Below are positions 52,196 to 60,056 of a stretch of 64,000 nt of DNA, piece by piece. A model generated the notes under the pieces. The model made no database searches. It had not been told where the DNA came from and was given only the letters and a program-made list of their open reading frames with translations. The position numbers and the translations under genes were made by a program. Within the stretch, counting starts at the first letter, position 1. Every line of letters begins with the position of its first letter. The DNA is from Anaerolineae bacterium. GTDB lineage: Bacteria > Chloroflexota > Anaerolineae > Aggregatilineales > Phototrophicaceae. The stretch is taken from positions 62,001-126,000 of the forward strand of contig JAJECX010000031.1 of NCBI GenBank assembly GCA_022821805.1, read 5' to 3'.

Positions 52196-53020
52196 ATGAT
52201 CGCCATCTCGGCGCAGGGCGTGAACAAGGTCTTCAATCCGGGCTCGGACGAAGAAGTGATCGCCTTGCAAGATATCCACCTGGAGATTCCGGCGGGTGAA
52301 TTCATCTCTTTAATCGGACCCTCCGGCTGCGGCAAATCGACCTTGATGCGGCTGGTCGGCGATTTGATCCAACCGACCGATGGCGAACTGCTTGTCAATG
52401 GCAAGGCTCCGGACCGCGCCCGCCTGGATCGCGATTATGGCATGGTTTTTCAAGCGGCGACGCTCTACGAATGGCGCAGCGTGACCAAGAATGTGCAGCT
52501 CCCGCTGGAGATTATGGGCTATTCAAAGACAGAGCGACAAAAGCGCGCCCAAGCCATGCTGGATATGGTTGAGCTTGGCGCCTTCGCCAACCATTACCCC
52601 TGGCAGCTATCGGGCGGGATGCAGCAGCGCGTTTCGATTGCGCGGGCGCTGGCTTTTGACCCGTCGGTGCTGCTGATGGACGAGCCCTTTGGCGCCTTGG
52701 ATGAATTCACCCGCGAGCGCATGAACCTTGAGCTGCTGAAGATCTGGCAGCAGACCGGCAAAACTATCATCTTTGTGACGCACAGCATCTCGGAAGCGGT
52801 CTTCCTGTCGAATCGCATTGTGGTGATGTCGCCGCGACCCGGACGCATCACCGAGATCGTCGGCAATACGCTGCCGTATCCGCGCGACTTCAACACACGC
52901 AATGACGCCGCTTATCATGAACTCGTCGCCAAAGTGCGCGATTTGCTGCGCGACGCTGGCGGGTCAGTGTCGGCGGGTCAGTCTCTAGGCGACCCTACGC
53001 GACCCCATGGAGTCGAATGA
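52196..53020 (+). CDS. ABC transporter ATP-binding protein (SsuB/TauB/ThiZ-like)
   Basis: 274-aa nucleotide-binding subunit. Walker A GPSGCGKSTLMR, Q-loop in MVFQAATLYEWRSV, signature LSGGMQQRVSIARAL, Walker B VLLMDEPFGALDE and FVTHSISEA are all present. A longer in-frame start at 52160 would translate the family B spacer repeat, so ATG 52196 is used. The stop overlaps the following permease start (ATGA). It energises the importer whose binding protein is at 57260. Confidence 0.93.
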   Translation: MIAISAQGVNKVFNPGSDEEVIALQDIHLEIPAGEFISLIGPSGCGKSTLMRLVGDLIQPTDGELLVNGKAPDRARLDRDYGMVFQAATLYEWRSVTKNVQLPLEIMGYSKTERQKRAQAMLDMVELGAFANHYPWQLSGGMQQRVSIARALAFDPSVLLMDEPFGALDEFTRERMNLELLKIWQQTGKTIIFVTHSISEAVFLSNRIVVMSPRPGRITEIVGNTLPYPRDFNTRNDAAYHELVAKVRDLLRDAGGSVSAGQSLGDPTRPHGVE

Positions 53021-53865
53021 TGGCACAAGCTGAAGCACGCGCTGCCGCAACGCTGACCGCGAACCTTCGCCGCCGGCTGACCTACTACTCCCCGACCATC
53101 GCCATCGCCGTCGGCGTCATTCTGCTCTGGGAGTTCATCGTCCTCATCTTCGATATTCAGCAATTCCTCTTGCCAAAGCCCTCCGCCATCTTCGCCGAAT
53201 TTATGCTCCAGGTCGATTTGTGGCTGGCGCCTGGCGAACGATCTATCCTCTTCGAATCGAGCGGCGCCACATTTTGGGAGGCTTTTGGCGGGTTCTTCAT
53301 CGGCTGCGGGGGCGGGATCCTGGTGGCGCTGATCACCTCGCGCTGGACCATCGTCAGCGAGGCGACCATGCCTTTCGCCATCGCCGCCAATTCGGTGCCC
53401 ATCATCGCCTTCGCGCCGATAATGAACAATTGGTTCGGCATTACGAATCCGGCTTCAAAGATGGCGATCGTGGCGATCATCGTCTTTTTCCCCACTATGA
53501 TAAACACGGTGCGCGGCTTAACGCTGGTCAATGCGGAGCAACTGGAATTGATGCGTTCCTATGCGGCGGCGCCGGCGCATATCCTGTTCAATCTGCGCAT
53601 CCCGAACGCCCTGCCCTATATCTTCAGCGCCTTGCGCGTCGCCAGCGCGCTCAGCTTGATTGGCGCGGTGGTGGCGGAATTCTTCGGCGGACCGCGGGCG
53701 ACGCTGGGCGTTTACATCACGCAGGAAGCCAGCGCCTTTGATTTTGCCAAAGCCTGGACGGCGATCATGATGGCTTCAATCATCGGCATTGCCTTTTATC
53801 TGGTCGTGCTGCTGGCCGAGCGCCGGCTGATGCCCTGGCATGTGTCTCTGCGCGGGGAAGGTTGA
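53017..53865 (+). CDS. ABC transporter permease (SsuC/ThiX-like)
   Basis: 282-aa membrane subunit with a first helix at about 30-50, a periplasmic loop and a BPD_transp_1 core. The EAA loop is NAEQLELMRSYAAAPAHILFNLRIP, very like that of the 583-aa permease, so the two probably form a heterodimer. Start overlaps the ATPase stop by four bases. Substrate is likely a pyrimidine or related small heterocycle, judged from the linked catabolic genes and the NMT1-type binding protein. Confidence 0.92.
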   Translation: MMAQAEARAAATLTANLRRRLTYYSPTIAIAVGVILLWEFIVLIFDIQQFLLPKPSAIFAEFMLQVDLWLAPGERSILFESSGATFWEAFGGFFIGCGGGILVALITSRWTIVSEATMPFAIAANSVPIIAFAPIMNNWFGITNPASKMAIVAIIVFFPTMINTVRGLTLVNAEQLELMRSYAAAPAHILFNLRIPNALPYIFSALRVASALSLIGAVVAEFFGGPRATLGVYITQEASAFDFAKAWTAIMMASIIGIAFYLVVLLAERRLMPWHVSLRGEG

Positions 53866-53883
53866 TGCGCGTTGCCCAGTTAT

Positions 53884-53912
53884 TTGTAGGGGCGACTCTG
53901 TGAGTCGCCCGC
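53884..53912. repeat. Intergenic palindrome, family A
   Basis: TTGTAGGGGCGACTC-TGT-GAGTCGCCCGC. Its reverse complement is identical to the interrupted copy at 44659-44708 with the 22 bp removed. Confidence 0.85.
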
Positions 53913-53934
53913 TTGCTAAATGCTGTACACAATA

Positions 53935-53953
53935 GGCGGCTCGGCGAGCCGCC
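53935..53953. terminator. GC hairpin between convergent genes
   Basis: GGCGGCTC-GGC-GAGCCGCC, 8-bp perfect stem, 69 bp after the permease stop and 17 bp from the stop of the opposing secreted-protein gene. No T-run, so termination is uncertain. Confidence 0.5.
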
Positions 53954-53969
53954 CCCGGCGAAGGCGAGG

Positions 53970-54791
53970 CTAGCAATCCCAGGCATCCGAAAGCAATTTG
54001 CGCATCGCGTCTACAACAGGGTCCCAGCGCGCCCTACTGTATTTTTTCCGCATTTGCAGCGCTTCGTTCAAGTCCATTGGGTTGGCGTGGGTGGCGCGCC
54101 CCAGGCCGGCCAGCGCCCGCGTCCAGCGCTCGACATGGGCGCTGCCATGATGCGTCTCCGTTTGGTAGCTCTGCAAATCCTGAACCAAGCTTTCCGGTAC
54201 GCAGTCATCGCCGCCGGCATTGCTATCATCCTCCGAATGGCTGCCCGTGCCGGCTTTTGGCGGCGGAACGTACAAGCCGAGGCCGGCTTCCACCTTGATC
54301 GCTGGGTAGTCCTTATAGGTAAAGTGTCCTTGAGGGCTTTTCGGGTTGCCGCCCGGCGGCTGGGAACGGCCATAGACGCGGACATTCACCGTGTAGACGC
54401 TGCCTTTGCGCAAGTTGCCGCAATCGGCTTTGCGCATCCTGCCGCTGTGATCGTCCTGGCCGCGACTATGGTGCCGCGCCGTGTTGCACTGCACGACATG
54501 GCCCCCCGCCGTCGCCGTCACGATGAAGTCATAGATCCAGGCTTCATTTTTGACGCCCGTGATACTGCCGCGGCTGTTGCGATTGTAAGAATGAAAAGCG
54601 CCGATGGGGTGGATGCTGCGTGTTCTGCTGCGTGTGTTGCTCGGGACCTTGAACGTAACGATCAATGAAGAATCGGTCACGCTGCTTTGGTCTATGGATG
54701 GCGTATCCAAGTGCTGTTGAGCGCTGGCAATGCCCGCAGGCAGCAAGAGCAGCGCCGCCGCGAAGAACCAGAACAAGTATTTCCGAAACAT
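53970..54791 (-). CDS. Secreted protein with fibronectin-like region and C-terminal HERW repeat domain
   Basis: 273 aa from ATG 54791 (AGGAG 8 bp upstream), with signal peptide MFRKYLFWFFAAALLLLPAG. Residues about 35-180 look beta-rich and FnIII-like, with two cysteines (VVQCNT, KADCGN). The last ~65 residues form a helical unit with HGSAHVERWTRALAGLG, HANPMDLNEA and SRARWDPVVDAM, the same unit found twice in the next protein. A terminal cysteine (DAWDC) follows. It is exported and its function is unknown. The longer in-frame start at 54866 would put 25 residues before the signal peptide and is rejected. Confidence 0.78.
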   Translation of the reverse strand: MFRKYLFWFFAAALLLLPAGIASAQQHLDTPSIDQSSVTDSSLIVTFKVPSNTRSRTRSIHPIGAFHSYNRNSRGSITGVKNEAWIYDFIVTATAGGHVVQCNTARHHSRGQDDHSGRMRKADCGNLRKGSVYTVNVRVYGRSQPPGGNPKSPQGHFTYKDYPAIKVEAGLGLYVPPPKAGTGSHSEDDSNAGGDDCVPESLVQDLQSYQTETHHGSAHVERWTRALAGLGRATHANPMDLNEALQMRKKYSRARWDPVVDAMRKLLSDAWDC

Positions 54792-54870
54792 GATAGAATC
54801 TCCTTTTCCTGCAGATTTTGAATGAGCCATTTCCACAATAACGGAGGGCGGAATCGACATCAACAAAATC

Positions 54871-56811
54871 TTACCCGCCTTTATGCGCTGGCAACGCGAG
54901 CGTCAGGCTTCCGCTGGGCGAGCGGGTGAACATATCCGCCATTTCCTCGGCTTCCGACAAGCTCATCGGGTCGTCATGGCTGCCGCTGCCCAGCGCGTCC
55001 AGCGCCCGCGTCCAGCGCTCGACATGGGCATCGCCATGCTGCGTTTCGCCTTGATAGCCAATCAACGTGTTGATTAAGCTCTGCGGCACGGTATAAGCTT
55101 CTTTTTCCGGCTCCGGATCCGGCGGCGGCGGGACGGGCGTATTGGTCGGTGGCGGTGGCGGGACGGGCGTATTCGTTGGCGGCGGTGGCGGGATAGGTGT
55201 ATTGGTCGGTGCTGGCGGCGGCTGCAATTGCGTCAGCGCGTCGACCACCGGCTGCCAGCGCGAGCGGGTGAATGTATCCATCATGTCCTTGGCTTCTTGC
55301 AAGGTCATCGGATTGGCATGCGAGCCCCAACCCAAGGCGGCCAGCGCTCGCTTCCAGCGTTCTTGATGCGCGTCGCCATAATCTTCCTGCGCATAGCTGA
55401 TTAGCGTGCGAATCAAGCTGGCGTAGGGACCGCTTGGCTGCGGCAGTTGTTGTTGCTGCTGGTCTTGCTGCTGGTCATGCTGCATTTGATCTGGCTGCTG
55501 CATTTGATCTGGCTGGTCTTTCTGAGGCACGGGCGTCGGCGTCGGGGGAACCGGCGTATTGGTCGGCGTTGGCGGTGGCGGCGGATCAGCCATGCCAAAA
55601 TGCGCCTCGCCACTGCGCTTGCCGCCATCTTGCAGGTAAGCCGTCAGATAGGCGGTGTAATCGGCGCCGGGGGTCAGCCCGTTGACGCGCTGGCTGGTCG
55701 CGCCCGCGCCCAGGTTGAAGGTATAGCTTTCGTTATTGCCGCCGCTGACTTGCAGCAGGTAACCGGTAGCGCCGCTGATGGCGCCCCAGGTCAGCGAGAC
55801 ATCGGTCAGGGGATTGCCGGGATAATCAACTTCGATGTAGATGGGGCTTGCGCTGGGGTTAAGCTCATTATCCTGAGAATCCTGCCCCAGCAGCTGGGGG
55901 GAGGGGATGGGCAGCGTCGAAATCTCGTGCTTTCTCGCGGCGATGCGCCTGGCTGAGTTGTCCTCATTTTCCCGCCATGCCTCCACCAGGACATAGAAAG
56001 TTGTGTCGGCGGCCAGATTGCAATAGTGGATACGAAATGGGTTGTTGTGCTGCATGGCGTCGCCAAATATGTTTCTTAAGTTATTAGTGTGTACGCGGCC
56101 ATTTCTGTTGACGGGAGGCGGGTTGTAATAAACATTAGTTGCAGTTCTGAACTCACCTCTTTTTGGATCATAGACGCGCCGAGTGACCGAACGGGTAGTC
56201 CGGCAGGTATAACTGCCCCGGTCTACATCTCCAGAATGCTTTGAGACTCTGTGGAAGTCCGCCCCAGCGACCGGAACGATCTCGAAGCTGATGCTGTGAT
56301 CTGTCCTCCACAAGTTGCGAATCTCGACACCGGGCAAGCCGGGACCTTGGCCCTTCGTCGTCACCGTCAAGGTGGCGCTGGCCAGGGCTGGACCTTGACG
56401 AAGAAAGCTTTTGGCTTCCAGTTTCACCGTGTAGCTTGTGTCGGGCTTGATGTACTCATTGTCCTCGTCAGCTAAACCATGTCCACCGATTGTTGCGCCA
56501 ACGTTGACAGTAATGGGGACTGTTTTGTTGCCGAAGTACTTGCCCCAATTCGATGTGACGCCGCCGCCCGTCGCGATTGCGGAGACCATGATTGTATTCG
56601 CCGGAACTGCCGTGATTTCAATTTCAAATCGGTGCTTGGCGACATATATAACCTTGCCCGCGAAGCCGTTTTGGTTAAAACTTTGGGCTTGGGCGGGCAG
56701 TCTGGGCGCGAGCAAAACCAGACATAGCGCAGCGAAAAGGGCGATTCGAAAAACCTTCCCCGCTAGGGAAATCCGCTGCGAAAGAACACGAGACGAAATT
56801 AAGCTAAGCAT
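54871..56811 (-). CDS. Large secreted multidomain protein with FnIII domain, P/T-rich linkers and two HERW repeat domains
   Basis: 646 aa with an N-terminal signal peptide ending near PAQA (about residue 41). Residues 45-300 are beta-rich; 300-395 is an FnIII-type domain (VSLTWGAISGATGYLLQV). Then comes PTPTNTPVPPTPTPVP plus a Q-rich stretch, HERW unit 1 (about 460-530, HQERWKRALAALG), a second linker of repeated NTPVPPPPP, and unit 2 (about 575-646, HVERWTRALDALG). Unit 2 breaks off at TRS, where other copies continue RWxPVVDAL, and ends with an unrelated tail. The linkers are typical of Chloroflexota secreted proteins. AAGGAG precedes the ATG. Probably cell-surface binding. Confidence 0.82.
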   Translation of the reverse strand: MLSLISSRVLSQRISLAGKVFRIALFAALCLVLLAPRLPAQAQSFNQNGFAGKVIYVAKHRFEIEITAVPANTIMVSAIATGGGVTSNWGKYFGNKTVPITVNVGATIGGHGLADEDNEYIKPDTSYTVKLEAKSFLRQGPALASATLTVTTKGQGPGLPGVEIRNLWRTDHSISFEIVPVAGADFHRVSKHSGDVDRGSYTCRTTRSVTRRVYDPKRGEFRTATNVYYNPPPVNRNGRVHTNNLRNIFGDAMQHNNPFRIHYCNLAADTTFYVLVEAWRENEDNSARRIAARKHEISTLPIPSPQLLGQDSQDNELNPSASPIYIEVDYPGNPLTDVSLTWGAISGATGYLLQVSGGNNESYTFNLGAGATSQRVNGLTPGADYTAYLTAYLQDGGKRSGEAHFGMADPPPPPTPTNTPVPPTPTPVPQKDQPDQMQQPDQMQHDQQQDQQQQQLPQPSGPYASLIRTLISYAQEDYGDAHQERWKRALAALGWGSHANPMTLQEAKDMMDTFTRSRWQPVVDALTQLQPPPAPTNTPIPPPPPTNTPVPPPPPTNTPVPPPPDPEPEKEAYTVPQSLINTLIGYQGETQHGDAHVERWTRALDALGSGSHDDPMSLSEAEEMADMFTRSPSGSLTLALPAHKGG

Positions 56812-57007
56812 TAGTTTTTTCTCCTTAAAGAGCTATATGCTTATTGGCGCCTTCCTATGTGGCGAACGATGGATAAACAGCCCAATGCCGAGCCGCGCGC
56901 GGATGCGAGAGCTTCAGTGAGAACAGAAAAACGCGCGGCGGCTTTGCGCGGACGCTTCTGGATTGCTGCGGAATTGTAGAACGTTCCGGGAATTAGAACA
57001 GATATTC

Positions 57008-57020
57008 GGGGGGGGGGGGG
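57008..57020. repeat. Homopolymer tract of 13 G
   Basis: Thirteen consecutive G in the 448-bp divergent spacer between the secreted protein gene and the binding-protein gene, 197 bp before the former's start and 240 bp before the latter's. Apart from this tract and the promoter at 57186 I see nothing in the spacer. Confidence 0.8.
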
Positions 57021-57185
57021 TAAGATTGCGTAAGGCTAATCATTTATTTTGCTCTATCTAACGCATAATAAAGTATTTGCTTTCCCAGCATCAATAGCGT
57101 ACAGGCGCGATGGTAAATTGTCAAGCAATCGTAGGGCAAGCGTCAAGTTGCATTATTGTTTTGTCGCCCGACGCGCTGGAGCCGA

Positions 57186-57216
57186 TTGCCCATTCGCGGC
57201 GATTGTCGGCTATAAT
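57186..57216 (+). promoter_or_regulatory. Predicted promoter of the NMT1-type binding-protein gene
   Basis: TTGCCC (57186-57191), 19-bp spacer, perfect TATAAT (57211-57216). The ATG is 44 bp downstream, with AGGAGG at 57245-57250. Confidence 0.55.
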
Positions 57217-57259
57217 GGCTGTGTCTTGTCAATTTTCTGCGCATAGGAGGAATCGCGTC

Positions 57260-58351
57260 ATGCGTAAAGCTTTAGGATTGCTTATCTTTCTTGTTCTGCT
57301 TTTGGGGGTGGCGGCTGCCAGCGCCGATGGTCATCTGACGTCGGTCAATCTGCAATTGCAGTGGGTGGCGCAGTCGCAGTTCGCCGGCTACTTCGCCGCC
57401 GTCGACCTCGGCTTCTATGAAGAAGAAGGCTTGGACGTCACCATCCTGGAAGGCGCGGTGGAGATCGTGCCGCAGCAGGTGGTCGCTTCCGGCGGCGCGG
57501 AATTTGGCTTGGCTTGGGTGCCCAAGGTGCTCGAATCCAACGAGCAGGGCGTCAACCTGGTCAATATCGCCCAGGTCTTCCAACGCAGCGGCACGCTCGA
57601 GGTCTCCTTCGTGGATACCGGCATCGAATCGGTTGAGGACTTCGCCGGCATGCGCATCGGCACTTGGGGCTTCGGCAACGAGCATGAGCTCTTCGCCGCC
57701 ATGCGCGCGGTCGATATCGACCCGGAAAACGCTGACGACGTGACCGTCATCCAGCAGCCATTCGATATGTCGCTGCTGCTTAATGGCGAGCTGGACGCGG
57801 CGCAAGCCATGACTTACAACGAATACGCCCAGGTCCTGGAAGCGGTCAACCCCGATACCGGCGAGCTCTATCAGCCGGAAGACCTGAACGTCATCGACTT
57901 CAACGATGTCGGCACCGCCATGCTGCAGGATCATGTCTTTGTCAACGCCGACTGGCTGGCGGAAGAAGGCAATGAAGATATTGCGGTCGCCTTCCTCAAG
58001 GCGAGCTTCCGCGGTTGGATCCACTGCCGCGACAATCCTGACGAATGCGTCGGCATTGTGCTGGATAACGGCTCGACCCTCGGCGAGAGCCACCAGACCT
58101 GGCAGCTCAACGAAATCAGCAAGCTGATCTGGCCCTCGCCCGCCGGCATCGGCATCATGGACGAGGATCTTTGGGCGCAGACTGTTGCCGTATCCATAGA
58201 AGGTCAGGTGCTCAGCGAAGAGCCGGGCATGGATGCCTACCGCAGCGATTTGGCGCAGGCGGCTTTGGATGCGCTGGCGCTGGACGAGGTCGATGTGGTC
58301 GGCGACATGTGGGCGCCGGTCGAGGTTGAGCTTCGTCCCGGCGGCGAATAG
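57260..58351 (+). CDS. ABC transporter substrate-binding protein, NMT1/THI5-like
   Basis: 363 aa, starting at ATG 57260 after AGGAGG (9-bp gap), with signal peptide MRKALGLLIFLVLLLGVAAA. The mature start VNLQLQWVAQSQFAGYFAAV and GFYEEEGLDVTILEGA is the hallmark of NMT1/THI5 proteins that bind pyrimidine precursors such as hydroxymethylpyrimidine analogues. FAGMRIGTWGFGNEHELFA and QPFDMSLLLNGELDAAQAMTYNEY line the cleft. It is the missing binding component for the permease-ATPase genes at 50283-53865, from which it is separated by two opposite-strand secreted-protein genes. An earlier in-frame start at 57110 is rejected. Confidence 0.92.
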   Translation: MRKALGLLIFLVLLLGVAAASADGHLTSVNLQLQWVAQSQFAGYFAAVDLGFYEEEGLDVTILEGAVEIVPQQVVASGGAEFGLAWVPKVLESNEQGVNLVNIAQVFQRSGTLEVSFVDTGIESVEDFAGMRIGTWGFGNEHELFAAMRAVDIDPENADDVTVIQQPFDMSLLLNGELDAAQAMTYNEYAQVLEAVNPDTGELYQPEDLNVIDFNDVGTAMLQDHVFVNADWLAEEGNEDIAVAFLKASFRGWIHCRDNPDECVGIVLDNGSTLGESHQTWQLNEISKLIWPSPAGIGIMDEDLWAQTVAVSIEGQVLSEEPGMDAYRSDLAQAALDALALDEVDVVGDMWAPVEVELRPGGE

Positions 58352-58508
58352 GCTCCCCCATCCCCCAGCCCCTCTCGCCATCTCTATGGCGAGCATCCCC
58401 AAAATGAGGGAAGGGGAACAAAATTACTGCAAATATGCGGTTAAAAGTCCCTCCCTCTTTGTGCGCCGCGTAGACACTGGCGGTCGGGGAGGGATTTAGG
58501 GTGGGGGA
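58352..58508. repeat. Intergenic GC-rich spacer repeat, family B (copy 2, interrupted)
   Basis: CTCCCCCATCCCCCAGCCCC, CGCCATCTCTATGGC, AAAATGAGGGAAGGGG, then CCCTCCCTCTTTGTG, a 22-bp insert, and GGGGAGGGATTTAGGGTGGG. It follows the binding-protein stop. The rest of the 350-bp gap to 58722 contains one family A palindrome and no convincing gene. Confidence 0.75.
58464..58485. repeat. 22-bp insert, GCGTAGACAC core (copy 4)
   Basis: CGCC, GCGTAGACACT, GGCG, GTC, inserted in a family B repeat between TTTGTG and GGGGAGGG. Arms pair 4 of 4. Confidence 0.75.
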
Positions 58509-58564
58509 AACCGAGTATTTCAACAGACTGCGGCGGCTCGCCCGCATCTATTCAACATTTCACA

Positions 58565-58590
58565 CGGGCGAGACTTGTCTCGCCCCTACT
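58565..58590. repeat. Intergenic palindrome, family A
   Basis: GGGCGAGAC-TT-GTCTCGCCC (58566-58585) followed by CTAC. This is the intact counterpart of the copy interrupted at 20171. Confidence 0.85.
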
Positions 58591-58721
58591 CTAATCCCTT
58601 TGCGGAAAACTACGCGAAATGAGTTTGACGCGATTGCTCTGGGCTTGCTACAAGCGAATCTTGACAATTTGGCTCACTGCGCAGAAAATATAGGCGAAGG
58701 AATATGAACGCTGAGGACAAC

Positions 58722-58946
58722 ATGTTGAACAGTAGCGCCGGCGGACGGACCATATCGTTGTCGCTAGAGACCATCGTCATGCTGCTGACAGCAGTTGTGC
58801 TGATGCTTACAATCGTGTTGACCAGCAGAGATCTTGAATACCGCCTGGATCAGCGGATTGAAGCGGTAAGGCTCGAACTAAAGGCTGACATCCAGCGCCT
58901 TGAAGACAGGCTTTTGCCCGTGGTTTTCCCCGCGAACGAGGAATAA
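58722..58946 (+). CDS. Small membrane protein with C-terminal coiled coil
   Basis: 74 aa from ATG 58722 (GAGG five bases upstream; ATG 58704 behind AAGGA is an alternative giving 80 aa). One hydrophobic helix (TIVMLLTAVVLMLTIVL) is followed by a heptad-like charged segment (LEYRLDQRIEAVRLELKADI). The topology suggests a membrane-anchored coiled coil. It faces the convergent sterol-desaturase gene with seven bases between stops. No family assignment; coding status is plausible rather than certain. Confidence 0.5.
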   Translation: MLNSSAGGRTISLSLETIVMLLTAVVLMLTIVLTSRDLEYRLDQRIEAVRLELKADIQRLEDRLLPVVFPANEE

Positions 58947-58953
58947 CGCTGCG

Positions 58954-59967
58954 CTAACTCCCGTGCATCGCCCGCTTCCGCGCCAGCATCTTCTCCCGCG
59001 CTTCCGGCGTGCCATCGTGGCTGGTGCCGAACCAGTGATCGAAAGGCATGCCCATCTCGCCATAATTGCATTCGAAGTAACGGTGGTGCAGCGAATGGTA
59101 GTAGGAGGCGCCTGACTGGACCTTCACACCGTCTTTGATCACGAAGTCGTCAAAGCCGCCATGCCCCAAAATCGCGGCGAAGGTGGCGTGCTGCCCATTC
59201 ATCATCATGTGGATAGGATGCGAGGGCAGGACCCAGTGAATCAACATGCAGGTGTAATAAAGCAGATGCTCGATCGGGTGCATAGACAAGCCCGACCAGG
59301 GACCGATATCGATGTTCTTGTGGTGGACGTAGTGCGCGATTTTGTAAAAGAACTTCACATGCAGCAGGCGGTGCGCCCAGTAAAAGTGGAAATCACGCCA
59401 CAAGGGAACAAGGACGAGAATCAGAATGAACCAAACTGGCTGCTGGCGCGGGTCCACAAAGTGGATGATGCCGTTGGCGTATGCCCATAGCATGACCACC
59501 TCGAAACCGGTCCAGATCGTGCCGGCGCTGACAACGCTCCAAAACACATTGTCGCGGACCTGGTCGTTCCACAGGAACTTCTTGCTCTTGCCCATCCAGT
59601 TTGGCGACCATTTGTATTGGTAGCCCTGTGATTTATTTGTCCACAAACGGACATGCAGAACGGTCGCCAGGGCGATCAGCATAACCTGATTGCGGATGAA
59701 AACCTCGAGGATCCAGCCGGCGCCGAACTCCTTCATGCGCGCCATCTCCGGCGTAAGGAACAGCCAGGTCGCCGTCGCCACGATCATGTACATCAGATTG
59801 ATGGGCCAGATATATTCTTTGACCCACTTGGCGATTGCCTTGGGGTTCGGCGGCCAGGTAAATACGGGATTGGGAACGCCGAATTCTTTGTCCGGCTTCC
59901 AATAACCGCGCTTGTCACGCGGCATGCCGTCGGCTAAACCGTCTCTTTCTGCGCTTATTTCTGCCAT
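58954..59967 (-). CDS. Sterol desaturase/fatty acid hydroxylase family membrane di-iron enzyme
   Basis: 337-aa integral membrane oxidase. The histidine clusters are HRLLH (HFYWAHRLLHVKF), HYVHHKN, and HSLHHRYFECNYGE, the eight-histidine di-iron pattern of the family, interleaved with about four membrane helices. It hydroxylates or desaturates lipids, sterols, hopanoids or carotenoids using O2; the actual substrate cannot be told. A close paralog, roughly two-thirds identical by eye, lies at 63425 across the sugar ABC transporter. No electron donor gene is adjacent. Confidence 0.92.
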   Translation of the reverse strand: MAEISAERDGLADGMPRDKRGYWKPDKEFGVPNPVFTWPPNPKAIAKWVKEYIWPINLMYMIVATATWLFLTPEMARMKEFGAGWILEVFIRNQVMLIALATVLHVRLWTNKSQGYQYKWSPNWMGKSKKFLWNDQVRDNVFWSVVSAGTIWTGFEVVMLWAYANGIIHFVDPRQQPVWFILILVLVPLWRDFHFYWAHRLLHVKFFYKIAHYVHHKNIDIGPWSGLSMHPIEHLLYYTCMLIHWVLPSHPIHMMMNGQHATFAAILGHGGFDDFVIKDGVKVQSGASYYHSLHHRYFECNYGEMGMPFDHWFGTSHDGTPEAREKMLARKRAMHGS

Positions 59968-60056
59968 CGTAATTCAACCTCAAAATATGTATTCGTTTCA
60001 ATCATATCGCAGGGCTGCGCCCTCTGCAAATTTGCAGTGCATGATATGCGGATTGT

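Noticed and set aside
57110-57259. N-terminal extension of the NMT1-type binding protein
   Set aside because: It spans the predicted TATAAT promoter and would put 50 residues before a clear signal peptide; AGGAGG marks ATG 57260.
16704-58590. Family A palindromes as a CRISPR array
   Set aside because: Copies are kilobases apart, not regularly spaced, and no cas gene is present.
58501-58707. 68-codon plus-strand open frame
   Set aside because: It runs through both a family B end and a family A palindrome, has no ribosome-binding site and no recognisable protein pattern.
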